Assembly (NCBI RefSeq): GCF_000211835.1 | Contig: NZ_AEGR01000060.1 | Coordinates: 1-64,000, forward strand | Length of the DNA stretch: 64,000 nucleotides | From: Hylemonella gracilis ATCC 19624 | GTDB lineage: Bacteria; Pseudomonadota; Gammaproteobacteria; Burkholderiales; Burkholderiaceae_C | Reading direction: 5' to 3' | Shown here: one piece after another, positions 56,592 to 64,000 of the stretch | Position numbering within the stretch: position 1 is the first letter of the stretch | Layout of the letters: every line of letters starts with the position of its first letter | Made by a program: the position numbers and the translations under genes | The notes under the pieces: generated by a model | What the model was told of the DNA's origin: nothing | The model's database searches: none | The model's input: only the letters and a program-made list of their open reading frames with translations

Positions 56592-57734
56592 TCAAACCGG
56601 GTAAATGGCCCCCAGCACGCGCGCATGCCGCGCACCGGTGACACGCGTGACATTGCCAGTTTCACCGGCCAAGCATTGACGCGCCAGCCAGGCAAAAGCC
56701 GCTGCTTCCACCTGGAGGGGCGGTAGGCCCGCGGATTGCGTGCTGGTGACGGTCGTTCCGGGCAGTCGGTCACGTAGACGCCGCATGAGGTCGTCGTTCA
56801 ACGCGCCGCCACCACAAACGTACAGGGTATGGCAGGCTGGTGCATGTCGCCGCAGATCCGTGGCGCAGGTGAGTGCCGTCAGCTCGCTCAAGGTCGCTTG
56901 CACATCCACGGGCGCGATCTGCGGATGTCGTGCCAGCCGCGACCGCAGCCAATCGGCATGGAACAGGTCGCGGCCCGTGCTTTTCGGGGGGGCGAGCCGG
57001 AAAAAGGGTTCGTCCAGCAGATCCCGCAGCAAGGCATCGTGGACTTGTCCGCTGGCGGCCCAGCGACCCCCAGCGTCATAAGGCTGGCCTTGATGCAACT
57101 GACACCAGGCGTCGAGCAGGGCATTGCCTGGCCCGCAGTCGAACCCTCCCACGGTGTCGGCCTCCAGCAGGCTGAGGTTGCTCATGCCGCCAATATTGAG
57201 CACCGCCACCGACTCACCAGAATCAGGTGCTGGGCCAAAAACCGCGCGATGGAAAGCCGGCACCAGCGGTGCGCCCTGCCCCCCCGCGGCGACGTCACGG
57301 CTGCGGAAGTCCGCCACCACCGTGATGCCCGTCAGTTCGACCAGCAGCGCTGGGTTGTTGAGTTGCAGGGTGTAGCCCGTGCCGCCGGCGCCTTCGTGAC
57401 GGGAGCCGGGTTGATGGCGCACGGTCTGGCCATGCGCGCCGATGGCCCGCACCGCTGTCGGGGCCACACCAGAGCGCTGCAACAAGTCTTCCACCACGGC
57501 TGCGTAGACCCGCACCAAGCGGTTCGCGGCCAATGCGGCACGGTGTAGTTCATCCCGTCCTTCGGGGGTGTTCAGCGCGAGCAACTCGGCGGCCAGCGCA
57601 TCGGGCAGCGGGTGCGCCGCGTGGTGCAAGACGCGAACCGCGTTCTTGCCGGGTTGGGCCGTGATCTCGGCCAGCACGCCGTCCACGCCGTCGAGCGAAG
57701 TGCCTGACATCAGGCCGATGAACAGAGAACTCAT
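56592..57734 (-). CDS. anmK: Anhydro-N-acetylmuramic acid kinase
   Basis: Cell-wall recycling kinase of 380 residues that opens and phosphorylates anhydro-MurNAc. ATP-binding GLMSGTSLDGVDGVLAE starts the protein; IGAHGQTVRH, VVADFRSRDVAAGGQGAPLVPAFH, NIGGMSNLSLL and FDCGPGNALLDAW are conserved. The start at 57734 gives the canonical N-terminus. It lies 22 bases downstream of an M23 peptidase gene on the same strand, so murein turnover and salvage are probably co-expressed. Confidence 0.95.
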   Translation of the reverse strand: MSSLFIGLMSGTSLDGVDGVLAEITAQPGKNAVRVLHHAAHPLPDALAAELLALNTPEGRDELHRAALAANRLVRVYAAVVEDLLQRSGVAPTAVRAIGAHGQTVRHQPGSRHEGAGGTGYTLQLNNPALLVELTGITVVADFRSRDVAAGGQGAPLVPAFHRAVFGPAPDSGESVAVLNIGGMSNLSLLEADTVGGFDCGPGNALLDAWCQLHQGQPYDAGGRWAASGQVHDALLRDLLDEPFFRLAPPKSTGRDLFHADWLRSRLARHPQIAPVDVQATLSELTALTCATDLRRHAPACHTLYVCGGGALNDDLMRRLRDRLPGTTVTSTQSAGLPPLQVEAAAFAWLARQCLAGETGNVTRVTGARHARVLGAIYPV

Positions 57735-57756
57735 GAGAAGAAAGTGGCAGTTGGGC

Positions 57757-59241
57757 TCAACGCGAGGCCAGCAGCTGGGCGGAAGCCAATTGCCGACGGG
57801 CCTGTAGCGCGACTTGATCGAAGGCGGGCCGGTTCGCCGCGGACACCGGCGGCGCCGCTTCACTGCGGCGCACGATCAGCAGCGGGTTCTGGTGCTGACC
57901 GTTGATGCGGAACTCGTAATGCAGGTGCGGGCCCGTGGCCCAGCCGGTGGCGCCACTGGCCGCGAGGGTCTGGCCTTGCGCGATGCGCTGGCCATGCCGC
58001 ACCAAGATGCGACTGAGGTGAGCGTACAGAGTCTGGTGTCCGTTGCGGTGCCGCAGGATCACCACCTTGCCGTAGCCGCCTTGCTCGCCCGCGAATTCCA
58101 CCACCCCGTCGCCCACGGCCCGCACCGGCGTGCCGATGGGTGCGGCGTAGTCCACGCCAAGGTGCGCGCGCCAGGTCTTGAGGATGGGATGAAAGCGCAT
58201 GCGAAAACCACTGGTCACGCGCGAGAAGGCCAGTGGCGACGCCAGGTAAGCGCGCTTGAGGCTTTGGCCGTCCAGGCTGTAGTAACCGCTGCGTCCGTTG
58301 GTCTGGGTCGGCTGTCCCACGACGAGCAGCTCCGGCTGGTCAGTGTTCGGCTCGGTGAACCAGACCGCCTGGTAGGCCTTGCCGGCATTGATGAACTCGG
58401 CGCTCAGCACCCGGCCCGCGCGCAGAGGCTCCCCGTCGCCCTCCAGCATTTCATAGACCACGGCGTAGCGATCGCCCTCTCGAAGGTCGCTGTGGAAGTC
58501 GATGTCGGCGGAGAAGATTTCCGCCAGCTGCACGGCCACGGCGTCTGGAATCCCGGCCTGATCGGTCGAGGCGAAGAGCGAGCTGTCGATGACGCCGCTG
58601 GCCATGCGCAGCGAGGCCGTGAGCATGGCTTTTTCCAGGCGGGAGCTGAAGCCATCGCCTGATCGCTCGATGATCAGGCGCTCGAAGCTGCCATCGTCGC
58701 TGGGGCTCCAGCGCGCGGTCAACTTCAGCAAGGTATTGCGTTCGCTGGCTTCCACGCTCAGCAGTCGGCCCGTGCGTCCCAGCAGGTGACGGTGCGTGAG
58801 GATGTCCCGTTTCAGAAAGGCGGCGGCTTGCGTGTCGTGAATGCCCAGGCGGTGCAGCAGGCCTTCGGCCGTGTCTTGGGCCCGCGACAGCTCGGAGCGA
58901 TAAACGCTGAAACGGTGCCCGTCAACCCGTTGCGAAGGGCCCGCTGTCGACTCGTCAAGGGGCGCTGGCGCAGGGGCTGCAAAGGGCGAGACAAAAGGCA
59001 GGGCTTGGACTTCGGCGGTGACCTGCTGCACGGGCAGCCGAGCCGGATCAGGTGCCAAGGACACCACCACCGCCGCCACCGCGTAAGCACCAGCGCCCAG
59101 ACCCAGCGCGGCCAGGCTCACCGCGAGGGCCACTGGCGCCCAGCGCCGCTGCGAGTCTTGCGTCCAACGGCCGCGCGTCAGCCGCGCGCGGGCACGCAAG
59201 GAACGCGGTAGGCGCTGGAGCATGGAGAGCAGGACGGACAT
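57757..59241 (-). CDS. M23-family murein endopeptidase, membrane-anchored
   Basis: The 494-residue product has a basic cytoplasmic N-terminus and one anchor helix (about 35-62), a periplasmic region with OapA/LysM-like character around RSELSRAQDTAEGLLHRLGI and DIDFHSDLREGDRYAVVYE, and a C-terminal LytM/M23 domain. The zinc ligands are visible: His and Asp in RAHLGVDYAAP, and the HLH of GPHLHYEFRING. This is the MepM/YebA type that cleaves D,D crosslinks. All ligands are intact, so it should be an active enzyme rather than an EnvC-like activator. Confidence 0.92.
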   Translation of the reverse strand: MSVLLSMLQRLPRSLRARARLTRGRWTQDSQRRWAPVALAVSLAALGLGAGAYAVAAVVVSLAPDPARLPVQQVTAEVQALPFVSPFAAPAPAPLDESTAGPSQRVDGHRFSVYRSELSRAQDTAEGLLHRLGIHDTQAAAFLKRDILTHRHLLGRTGRLLSVEASERNTLLKLTARWSPSDDGSFERLIIERSGDGFSSRLEKAMLTASLRMASGVIDSSLFASTDQAGIPDAVAVQLAEIFSADIDFHSDLREGDRYAVVYEMLEGDGEPLRAGRVLSAEFINAGKAYQAVWFTEPNTDQPELLVVGQPTQTNGRSGYYSLDGQSLKRAYLASPLAFSRVTSGFRMRFHPILKTWRAHLGVDYAAPIGTPVRAVGDGVVEFAGEQGGYGKVVILRHRNGHQTLYAHLSRILVRHGQRIAQGQTLAASGATGWATGPHLHYEFRINGQHQNPLLIVRRSEAAPPVSAANRPAFDQVALQARRQLASAQLLASR

Positions 59242-59562
59242 CGGGGACGCAATGACTGGACGAGGGCTATGGGATGGTTGCCATTAAATGGTCGCTATTG
59301 GATGCGGATGCGGATGCGTACGACTAGGCCGGATGGGCAGGCGCGTTTGCAGAAGCTCGCAAAGGTCGGGCCGGTCTCTGACCGGCGCGGTCGATCCGGC
59401 TCCGGGGTGCCGCCGCCAGGCTGAGGCGCGAGCGTGCGGCACGTAAAATCGGCCGCTTCGACGGTCTGCCCTTTTTCCATTCTCGGGCCCGCCGTCGCGA
59501 GCTCCAGTTTGGCGCGCGACGAGTATATCGGTCCCTTTGGAACGGGCTGTAGAAAAATCCTT
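59242..59562. other. 321-base divergent intergenic region between the M23 peptidase gene and tyrS
   Basis: No gene is seen. It must carry promoters for both flanking genes. It contains a short tandem ggatgcggatgcggatgcg (59298-59316) and a perfect hairpin gccggtc-tct-gaccggc (59370-59386) without a T-run. An attenuator or T-box-like element for tyrS was looked for and not found. Confidence 0.5.
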
Positions 59563-60810
59563 ATGAACACCTCCTCTCCCGCTGCTCCCTTTCCCGTCAC
59601 CGACCGCGTGCGCGAAGCTTTGGCCGTGACCCGGCGCGGCTGCGAGGAGCTGATTCCCGAGGATGACTGGGTCAAGAAGCTGTCCCGGTCCGAGGCCACG
59701 CATACCCCGCTGCGCATCAAGCTGGGCTTGGATCCCACCGCGCCGGACATCCACCTGGGCCACACCGTGGTGCTCAACAAGCTGCGCCAACTCCAGGACC
59801 TGGGGCACCAGGTCATCTTCCTGATCGGCGATTTCACCAGCCTGATCGGCGACCCCTCGGGCCGCAACAGCACGCGTCCGCCGCTCACGTCGGAGCAGAT
59901 CAAGGCCAACGCCGAGACCTATTACAAGCAGGCCAGCCTGGTGCTGGACCCGCAACGCACCGAGATCCGCTACAACAGCGAATGGTGCCTGCCCTTGGGC
60001 AGCATGGGCATGATCCAGCTCGCCGCCAAGTACACGGTGGCGCGCATGATGGAGCGCGACGATTTCACCAAGCGCTACCAGGCGGGCACCCCCATCAGCG
60101 TGCATGAATTCCTCTACCCGCTGATGCAGGGCTATGACTCGGTGGCGCTCAAGTCCGACCTGGAACTCGGCGGCACCGACCAGAAATTCAACCTGCTCAT
60201 GGGCCGCCACCTGCAGCAGGAGCATGGCCAAGAGCCCCAGTGCATCCTGACCATGCCCTTGCTCGTCGGCCTGGACGGCGTGGACAAGATGTCCAAGAGC
60301 AAGCACAACTACATTGGCATCAGCGAAGACGCCAACACCATGTACGCCAAGGTGCTGTCCATCAGCGACGTGCTGATGTGGGACTGGTACACCTTGCTGT
60401 CCTTCAAGTCCTTGGCCGAGATTGCCGCGCTGAAAAAGGAAGTGGAAGCCGGTCGCAATCCCAAGGACGCCAAGGTGGCCCTGGCCAAGGAAATCACCAC
60501 GCGCTTTCACGGCGCGGCGGCAGCCGAAGCCGCGGAGCAGGACTTCATCAACCGCAGCAAGGGCGGCATCCCCGACGAGGTGGAGGAACAGACCCTGGCG
60601 CTCGAAGGCGGCGCGCCCGTGGGCATCGCAGCCTTGCTCAAGCAGGCGGGGCTTGTGGCCTCGTCTGGCGAAGGCAACCGCCTGATCGACGGCGGCGGCG
60701 TGCGCGTGGATGGCAATACCGTCAGCGACAAGGGCTTGAAACTCGGCGCCGGGGTGTATGTGCTGCAGGTCGGCAAGCGCAAGTTCAAGAAGGTCACGCT
60801 GAGCGCGTGA
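59563..60810 (+). CDS. tyrS: Tyrosyl-tRNA synthetase
   Basis: Class I synthetase of 415 residues of the TyrRZ-like type. The HIGH motif appears as HLGH (64-67, in [12 protein letters not shown]) and KMSKS at about 242-246 ([12 protein letters not shown]). A C-terminal S4 domain reads [21 protein letters not shown]. The start is the ATG at 59563; upstream in-frame codons lack a ribosome site. Confidence 0.97.
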   Translation: MNTSSPAAPFPVTDRVREALAVTRRGCEELIPEDDWVKKLSRSEATHTPLRIKLGLDPTAPDIHLGHTVVLNKLRQLQDLGHQVIFLIGDFTSLIGDPSGRNSTRPPLTSEQIKANAETYYKQASLVLDPQRTEIRYNSEWCLPLGSMGMIQLAAKYTVARMMERDDFTKRYQAGTPISVHEFLYPLMQGYDSVALKSDLELGGTDQKFNLLMGRHLQQEHGQEPQCILTMPLLVGLDGVDKMSKSKHNYIGISEDANTMYAKVLSISDVLMWDWYTLLSFKSLAEIAALKKEVEAGRNPKDAKVALAKEITTRFHGAAAAEAAEQDFINRSKGGIPDEVEEQTLALEGGAPVGIAALLKQAGLVASSGEGNRLIDGGGVRVDGNTVSDKGLKLGAGVYVLQVGKRKFKKVTLSA

Positions 60811-60900
60811 TGAGGTTTCGGGTGTCCTGGGCCATTGCGGCGCCTCTGCAAACCATGGCCGCGCCGGGAACAGGACCTCGCTTCATATAATCGCGCCCCC

Positions 60901-61245
60901 ATGGAACGCATGCGCCGACTGACCTCACTGGCTCGCTGGACAGCGATCTGGATGACCCTGTCCGTCGTTCTGTCGATGGTGTCGCCGCTGCTGAAGCCCG
61001 CGGGGCTGAGCATGGTCTGCACCGCCTCCGGCGGCGTGAGCCTGGTCGATCAGGACGGTGATGGCGGTTCCCCCGTCTCTCATTGCCCCATCTGCTGCCA
61101 GGCTGCAGCGCCAGCGCCCAGCTGGGCCCTGCTGCCCGCGCCCATCGCGTCCCTGGCCTATGCCCTCACGCCCGCCCGAGCGGCGGTGCTGGCGTATTTG
61201 ACGGCGCCGCCGCTGCCGTCGCGCGGACCGCCCCTGATTTCCTGA
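60901..61245 (+). CDS. DUF2946-like small membrane protein with HCPICC motif
   Basis: The 114-residue product has an N-terminal helix (about 10-35), then a short loop with SHCPICCQAAAP, and a second hydrophobic segment ALLPAPIASLAYALTPA. The HCxxC-type motif after a hydrophobic N-terminus is characteristic of DUF2946 proteins, often encoded beside TonB-dependent receptors and PepSY proteins in metal or haem uptake. Its position 93 bases before such a receptor gene fits. The binding role of the cysteines is inferred. Confidence 0.72.
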   Translation: MERMRRLTSLARWTAIWMTLSVVLSMVSPLLKPAGLSMVCTASGGVSLVDQDGDGGSPVSHCPICCQAAAPAPSWALLPAPIASLAYALTPARAAVLAYLTAPPLPSRGPPLIS

Positions 61246-61338
61246 AAACCCGCGCCCCCTCCCGGGCGCCTTCTCGCCGCTCCCGTCCACCCCACGTGGA
61301 CAGGGTCCGGCTGGTCTCGTTTTACTGGAAATTCACCC

Positions 61339-63441
61339 ATGTCTCGCTCTCATTCAGCCCCCCACCGGGCTGCCCCTGTCACATCCCCCGCGCGCGCGCG
61401 TGCACCGTTCAACCTTCGCCACACCGGGCCTCTGACGCCGGTGGCCATCGCCATCCTGGCCTGTCTGATCAGCGATGCGGCGAGCGCCCAGCCCAGCACC
61501 CCGCAGTCCACCGCCCTGACTTTGGGGGAGATCGTGGTGTCGGCGCCAGGCGGCGCGCTGGAGACCGAGCAGGTCCCCACTTCGGTCAATGTCCTGCCGC
61601 AGGAGCGTATCGAGGGGCAACCGGTGGCCAACAACTGGCAGTTGTTCGAAATGGTGCCCGGGGTCATGCTGACCCAGTTCAACCAGGGCACCACCTCCGG
61701 CAAATTCTCGATGCGAGGTTTCAATGGAGAAGGCGAGATCAATGCCGTGAAACTGCTGATCGATGGCGTGCCCAGCAACAGCAACGACGGCAACATGCCT
61801 TACATCGACCTCGCGCCTTCTCTGGACATCGAGTCCATCGAGCTCGTGCGCGGCACCAATGACCCCCGCTACGGCTTGCACAACATCGCGGGCAACGCCA
61901 ACATCGTCACGCGCATGGGCGGCGACTACCGCCGCGTGCGTGCGACGGTGGGCAGCTTCAACACCCAGGAAGTGCAAGCGGCCATCGGCGTGGACAGCGG
62001 CGCCTTGACGCAAAACCTGGCCATCATTGGCCGTCAGTCCGATGGTCATCGCGAGCATTCGGATTCAGACGCCTTGGGTTTCTCCGGCAAGTGGTTCCTG
62101 CACAGCGAGGATGGTCAAGGTCAGATCGGTTTGATCGCCCGCCACCACCGCGCGAATGCTGAAGAGGCGGGTTACCTCACCAAGGCCCAGGCCAAGAACG
62201 ACCCGGATCAGTCACCCAGCTACAACGCCACCGACGAGGACGAGCGGCGCATGACCCAGTTGGCCTTGCAGGCCGAGCGCCAGATCAGCGAACGTCTGCA
62301 GCTCAAGGGTCAGGTCTACTCCAACCAGATCTACGACCACCGCTACGTGCGCTTCTCCGCTTCCGCGTCGCAACAAGAGCGTTTGGTGGACGAAGATCAT
62401 GTGGGTCTCTCGGCCACCGCCACCTATGCCTTGGGCCAGACCGCGCTGGGCGAGGTGCAACTCTCGGGCGGCGTTGACACGGAGCGGCAGGACAATCGCA
62501 GCGAACGCTACAACACCGTCGCTCAAGTGCGAACCTCGCAGACCCGTGACCAACAGTTCGACTTCAACACGGTGGGTGCCTTCGCGCAGGCCAGCGTCAA
62601 GCCCACCCCCCAACTCACGCTGACGCCCGCCTTGCGCGTGGACCGAATCTCGGGTGACTACACCAACCAGCTGACGGGTGCGCGCTACGACATGAATGAC
62701 TACGGGCTGATTCCTCAGCCCAAGTTCGGCGCGGTCTACGTGTACTCCGAGCCCCTGATCTTTTATGGCAACGTTGGACGCAGCTTCCAGGTCGGCGTGG
62801 GCACTGGCTCGTACAAGGTGAATCAGTCCCGCGATCTGGAGCCATCGATCAACGACGGCTGGGAGACCGGGGTGAAGTTCAGGCCCCTGTCATCGATGAA
62901 CGGACGCTTCGCCGTCTGGCGTCAGGTCGCGAGCAACGAGGCCGTGCGCAAGCTCAACGATCCCTCCAATGCGTCAGAGAACATCGGGAGCACGCGCCGC
63001 GAAGGGGTGGACCTGGAACTCAATGCCCGCCCCAACCGTGACCTGGGCCTTTGGTTCTCGCTCACCGCGCAACGCGCTGAAATCGTGCGGGCCGCTTCCA
63101 ACGCCAGCAACACGGAGGGCAAGGAGCTCGACCACGTGCCTCACCTGATTTCCGGCTTGGGTGTGGATCACCAGGTGACGCCTGCTCTGAGCTGGTCGGC
63201 CTGGGTCAACAGCCAGTCGGACTACTACATCGAGAAAACCAACAGCACGCCCAAGTACGGCGGCTACACCTTGCTGAACGCCTCGGTGTCCTACCAGTTC
63301 AGCCCCAAGGTCGCGCTCGAAGTTCAGGGCCGCAACCTGACGGACCGCTACTACGAGTACGTGTGGCATGACGGCACCCAAAGCCTGCACGCACCAGGCG
63401 CGCCGCGCAGCGTCTACGCCCTCTTGAACGTCAGCCTCTGA
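61339..63441 (+). CDS. TonB-dependent outer-membrane receptor
   Basis: A 700-residue receptor with an unusually long leader: about 35 residues of polar, Pro/Ala/Arg-rich sequence precede the hydrophobic signal core TPVAIAILACLISDAASAQ. The TonB-box-like LTLGEIVVSAPG and plug domain follow (QVPTSVNVLPQERIEG, GKFSMRGFNGEGEINAVKLLIDG, SIELVRGTNDPRYG), then a 22-strand barrel ending in NLTDRYYEYVWHDGT...VYALLNVSL. The end residue is Leu rather than the usual Phe. The ligand is unknown: siderophore, haem and copper complexes are all possible. Its stop overlaps the next start by one base. Confidence 0.88.
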   Translation: MSRSHSAPHRAAPVTSPARARAPFNLRHTGPLTPVAIAILACLISDAASAQPSTPQSTALTLGEIVVSAPGGALETEQVPTSVNVLPQERIEGQPVANNWQLFEMVPGVMLTQFNQGTTSGKFSMRGFNGEGEINAVKLLIDGVPSNSNDGNMPYIDLAPSLDIESIELVRGTNDPRYGLHNIAGNANIVTRMGGDYRRVRATVGSFNTQEVQAAIGVDSGALTQNLAIIGRQSDGHREHSDSDALGFSGKWFLHSEDGQGQIGLIARHHRANAEEAGYLTKAQAKNDPDQSPSYNATDEDERRMTQLALQAERQISERLQLKGQVYSNQIYDHRYVRFSASASQQERLVDEDHVGLSATATYALGQTALGEVQLSGGVDTERQDNRSERYNTVAQVRTSQTRDQQFDFNTVGAFAQASVKPTPQLTLTPALRVDRISGDYTNQLTGARYDMNDYGLIPQPKFGAVYVYSEPLIFYGNVGRSFQVGVGTGSYKVNQSRDLEPSINDGWETGVKFRPLSSMNGRFAVWRQVASNEAVRKLNDPSNASENIGSTRREGVDLELNARPNRDLGLWFSLTAQRAEIVRAASNASNTEGKELDHVPHLISGLGVDHQVTPALSWSAWVNSQSDYYIEKTNSTPKYGGYTLLNASVSYQFSPKVALEVQGRNLTDRYYEYVWHDGTQSLHAPGAPRSVYALLNVSL

Positions 63442-64000
63442 TGGACAAGGCGCGACTGCGCAAGCGTTGGCTAGCGCTGCATCTGTGGATCGGTCTGCCG
63501 CTCGGCGCCTTGCTGGCGCTGCTGGGCGTGACTGGCAGCGCCTTGGTCTTCTACCTGGAGCTGGATCGCTGGCTCAATCCCGCGATCCAGGTGCCAGTAC
63601 GAACCGAGGCCGCACCGGCTGGGGCGCAGGTGTCACCCCAACAGGTGCTGCAGCGACTGCGCACGGCCTACCCGGACCTGACCGGTCCGTGGCGCATCGA
63701 ATTGCCCGACGGTGCGAGCAGTCCCGTGATGGTGCGCTACCAGCGGCCGCCCGAGCGCGCAGGCAGGGCGTTCGCGCCCCGCATGGTCACCCTCAATCCC
63801 CAGACCTTGGAGATCACCAGCGATCGCTATTGGGGTGACTTCCTCGCGACGTGGCTCTATGACCTGCACTACACCCTGCTGTGGGACGGTGTGGGGCGCA
63901 CGGTCGTGGGCTGGTTGGGCGTGGCGATGGTGTTGTCCCTGCTCAGCGGCTTGTGGTTGTGGTGGCCCAGCCGCCAGCGCCTGGGCGCGGCCTTGCGGCC
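63441..64000 (+). CDS. PepSY-associated transmembrane protein (partial, runs off the right edge)
   Basis: The first 186 residues are present. MDKARLRKRWLALHLWIGLPLGALLALLGVTGSALVFYLELD is the first cytoplasmic-side helix pair element of the PepSY_TM family, shown here in shorter motifs: LHLWIGLPLG, GSALVFYLE. A periplasmic PepSY-like region follows with GDFLATWLYDLHYTLL and a second helix GWLGVAMVLSLLSGLWLWWPS. Such proteins go with TonB-dependent receptors in iron or copper uptake and may act as ferric reductases. Translation is coupled to the receptor gene (TGATG). Confidence 0.87.
   Translation, partial: MDKARLRKRWLALHLWIGLPLGALLALLGVTGSALVFYLELDRWLNPAIQVPVRTEAAPAGAQVSPQQVLQRLRTAYPDLTGPWRIELPDGASSPVMVRYQRPPERAGRAFAPRMVTLNPQTLEITSDRYWGDFLATWLYDLHYTLLWDGVGRTVVGWLGVAMVLSLLSGLWLWWPSRQRLGAALR

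Noticed and set aside
59242-59562. T-box or tyrosine attenuator upstream of tyrS
   Set aside because: No T-box core sequence or terminator/antiterminator pair was seen; such elements are also not expected in betaproteobacteria.

Overview
The window is high-GC DNA, almost entirely coding, from a betaproteobacterium of the order Burkholderiales, probably Comamonadaceae-like. The evidence is the gene order rplM-rpsI-(membrane protein)-bactofilin-erpA // anmK-M23 peptidase // tyrS, an S-adenosylhomocysteine (SAH) riboswitch in front of ahcY followed by a TlyA-type methylase and metF, a Bug-type periplasmic binding protein, and a double-length UvrA. No phage, IS element, CRISPR array, tRNA or rRNA was seen.

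Layout. 1-4.3 kb: an octamer repeat, a DsbA-fold isomerase, an MHS-type transporter with a large extra loop, a 59-residue membrane peptide and a lower-GC polyglycine lipoprotein. 4.4-10.3 kb: a tandem UvrA-UvrA fusion. 10.5-15.4 kb, minus strand: TetA-like MFS pump, RBBP9-like hydrolase, Bug protein, CYTH protein and a GlxA-type AraC regulator. 15.5-22.7 kb, plus strand and divergent from the regulator: a polar amino-acid-type ABC transporter, amidase, DadA-like oxidase and exported amidohydrolase, apparently a catabolic unit for an unknown amide or amino compound. 22.7-29.8 kb: LysR/LysE pair, small housekeeping or unknown genes, a SIMPL protein and prfC.

29.9-46.6 kb is the centrepiece: a complete-looking nicotinamide/nicotinate catabolic island built around a divergent promoter at about 32.7 kb. 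The left arm (minus) is ferredoxin-NADP reductase, TetR regulator, enamidase. The right arm (plus) is 6-hydroxynicotinate reductase, a UPF0280/ApbE-like protein, two PF06684 (DUF1185) paralogues, a LIV-type ABC transporter with fused permeases, a Tat-type nicotinamidase, and a NicA/NicB nicotinate dehydrogenase whose large subunit ends in three cytochrome c domains. It joins the aerobic, cytochrome-linked entry enzyme known from Pseudomonas putida (NicAB) to the reductive ring-cleavage enzymes known from the anaerobe Eubacterium barkeri (6-hydroxynicotinate reductase and enamidase). The model is: nicotinamide deamidated in the periplasm, nicotinate imported, hydroxylated at C6, reduced to the tetrahydro-oxo compound, and hydrolysed to 2-formylglutarate and ammonia. 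The step after 2-formylglutarate is not recognisable; the PF06684 pair are candidates.

46.6-51 kb: XRE regulator, stand-alone globin sensor domain, then the SAH-riboswitch-controlled methyl-cycle unit. 51-60.8 kb: rlmJ and the conserved ribosomal/envelope/tyrS block. 60.9-64 kb: DUF2946, a TonB-dependent receptor and the start of a PepSY membrane protein, a metal-uptake-like unit running off the right edge.

All functional calls rest on reading motifs and context by eye; no alignments or searches were run.
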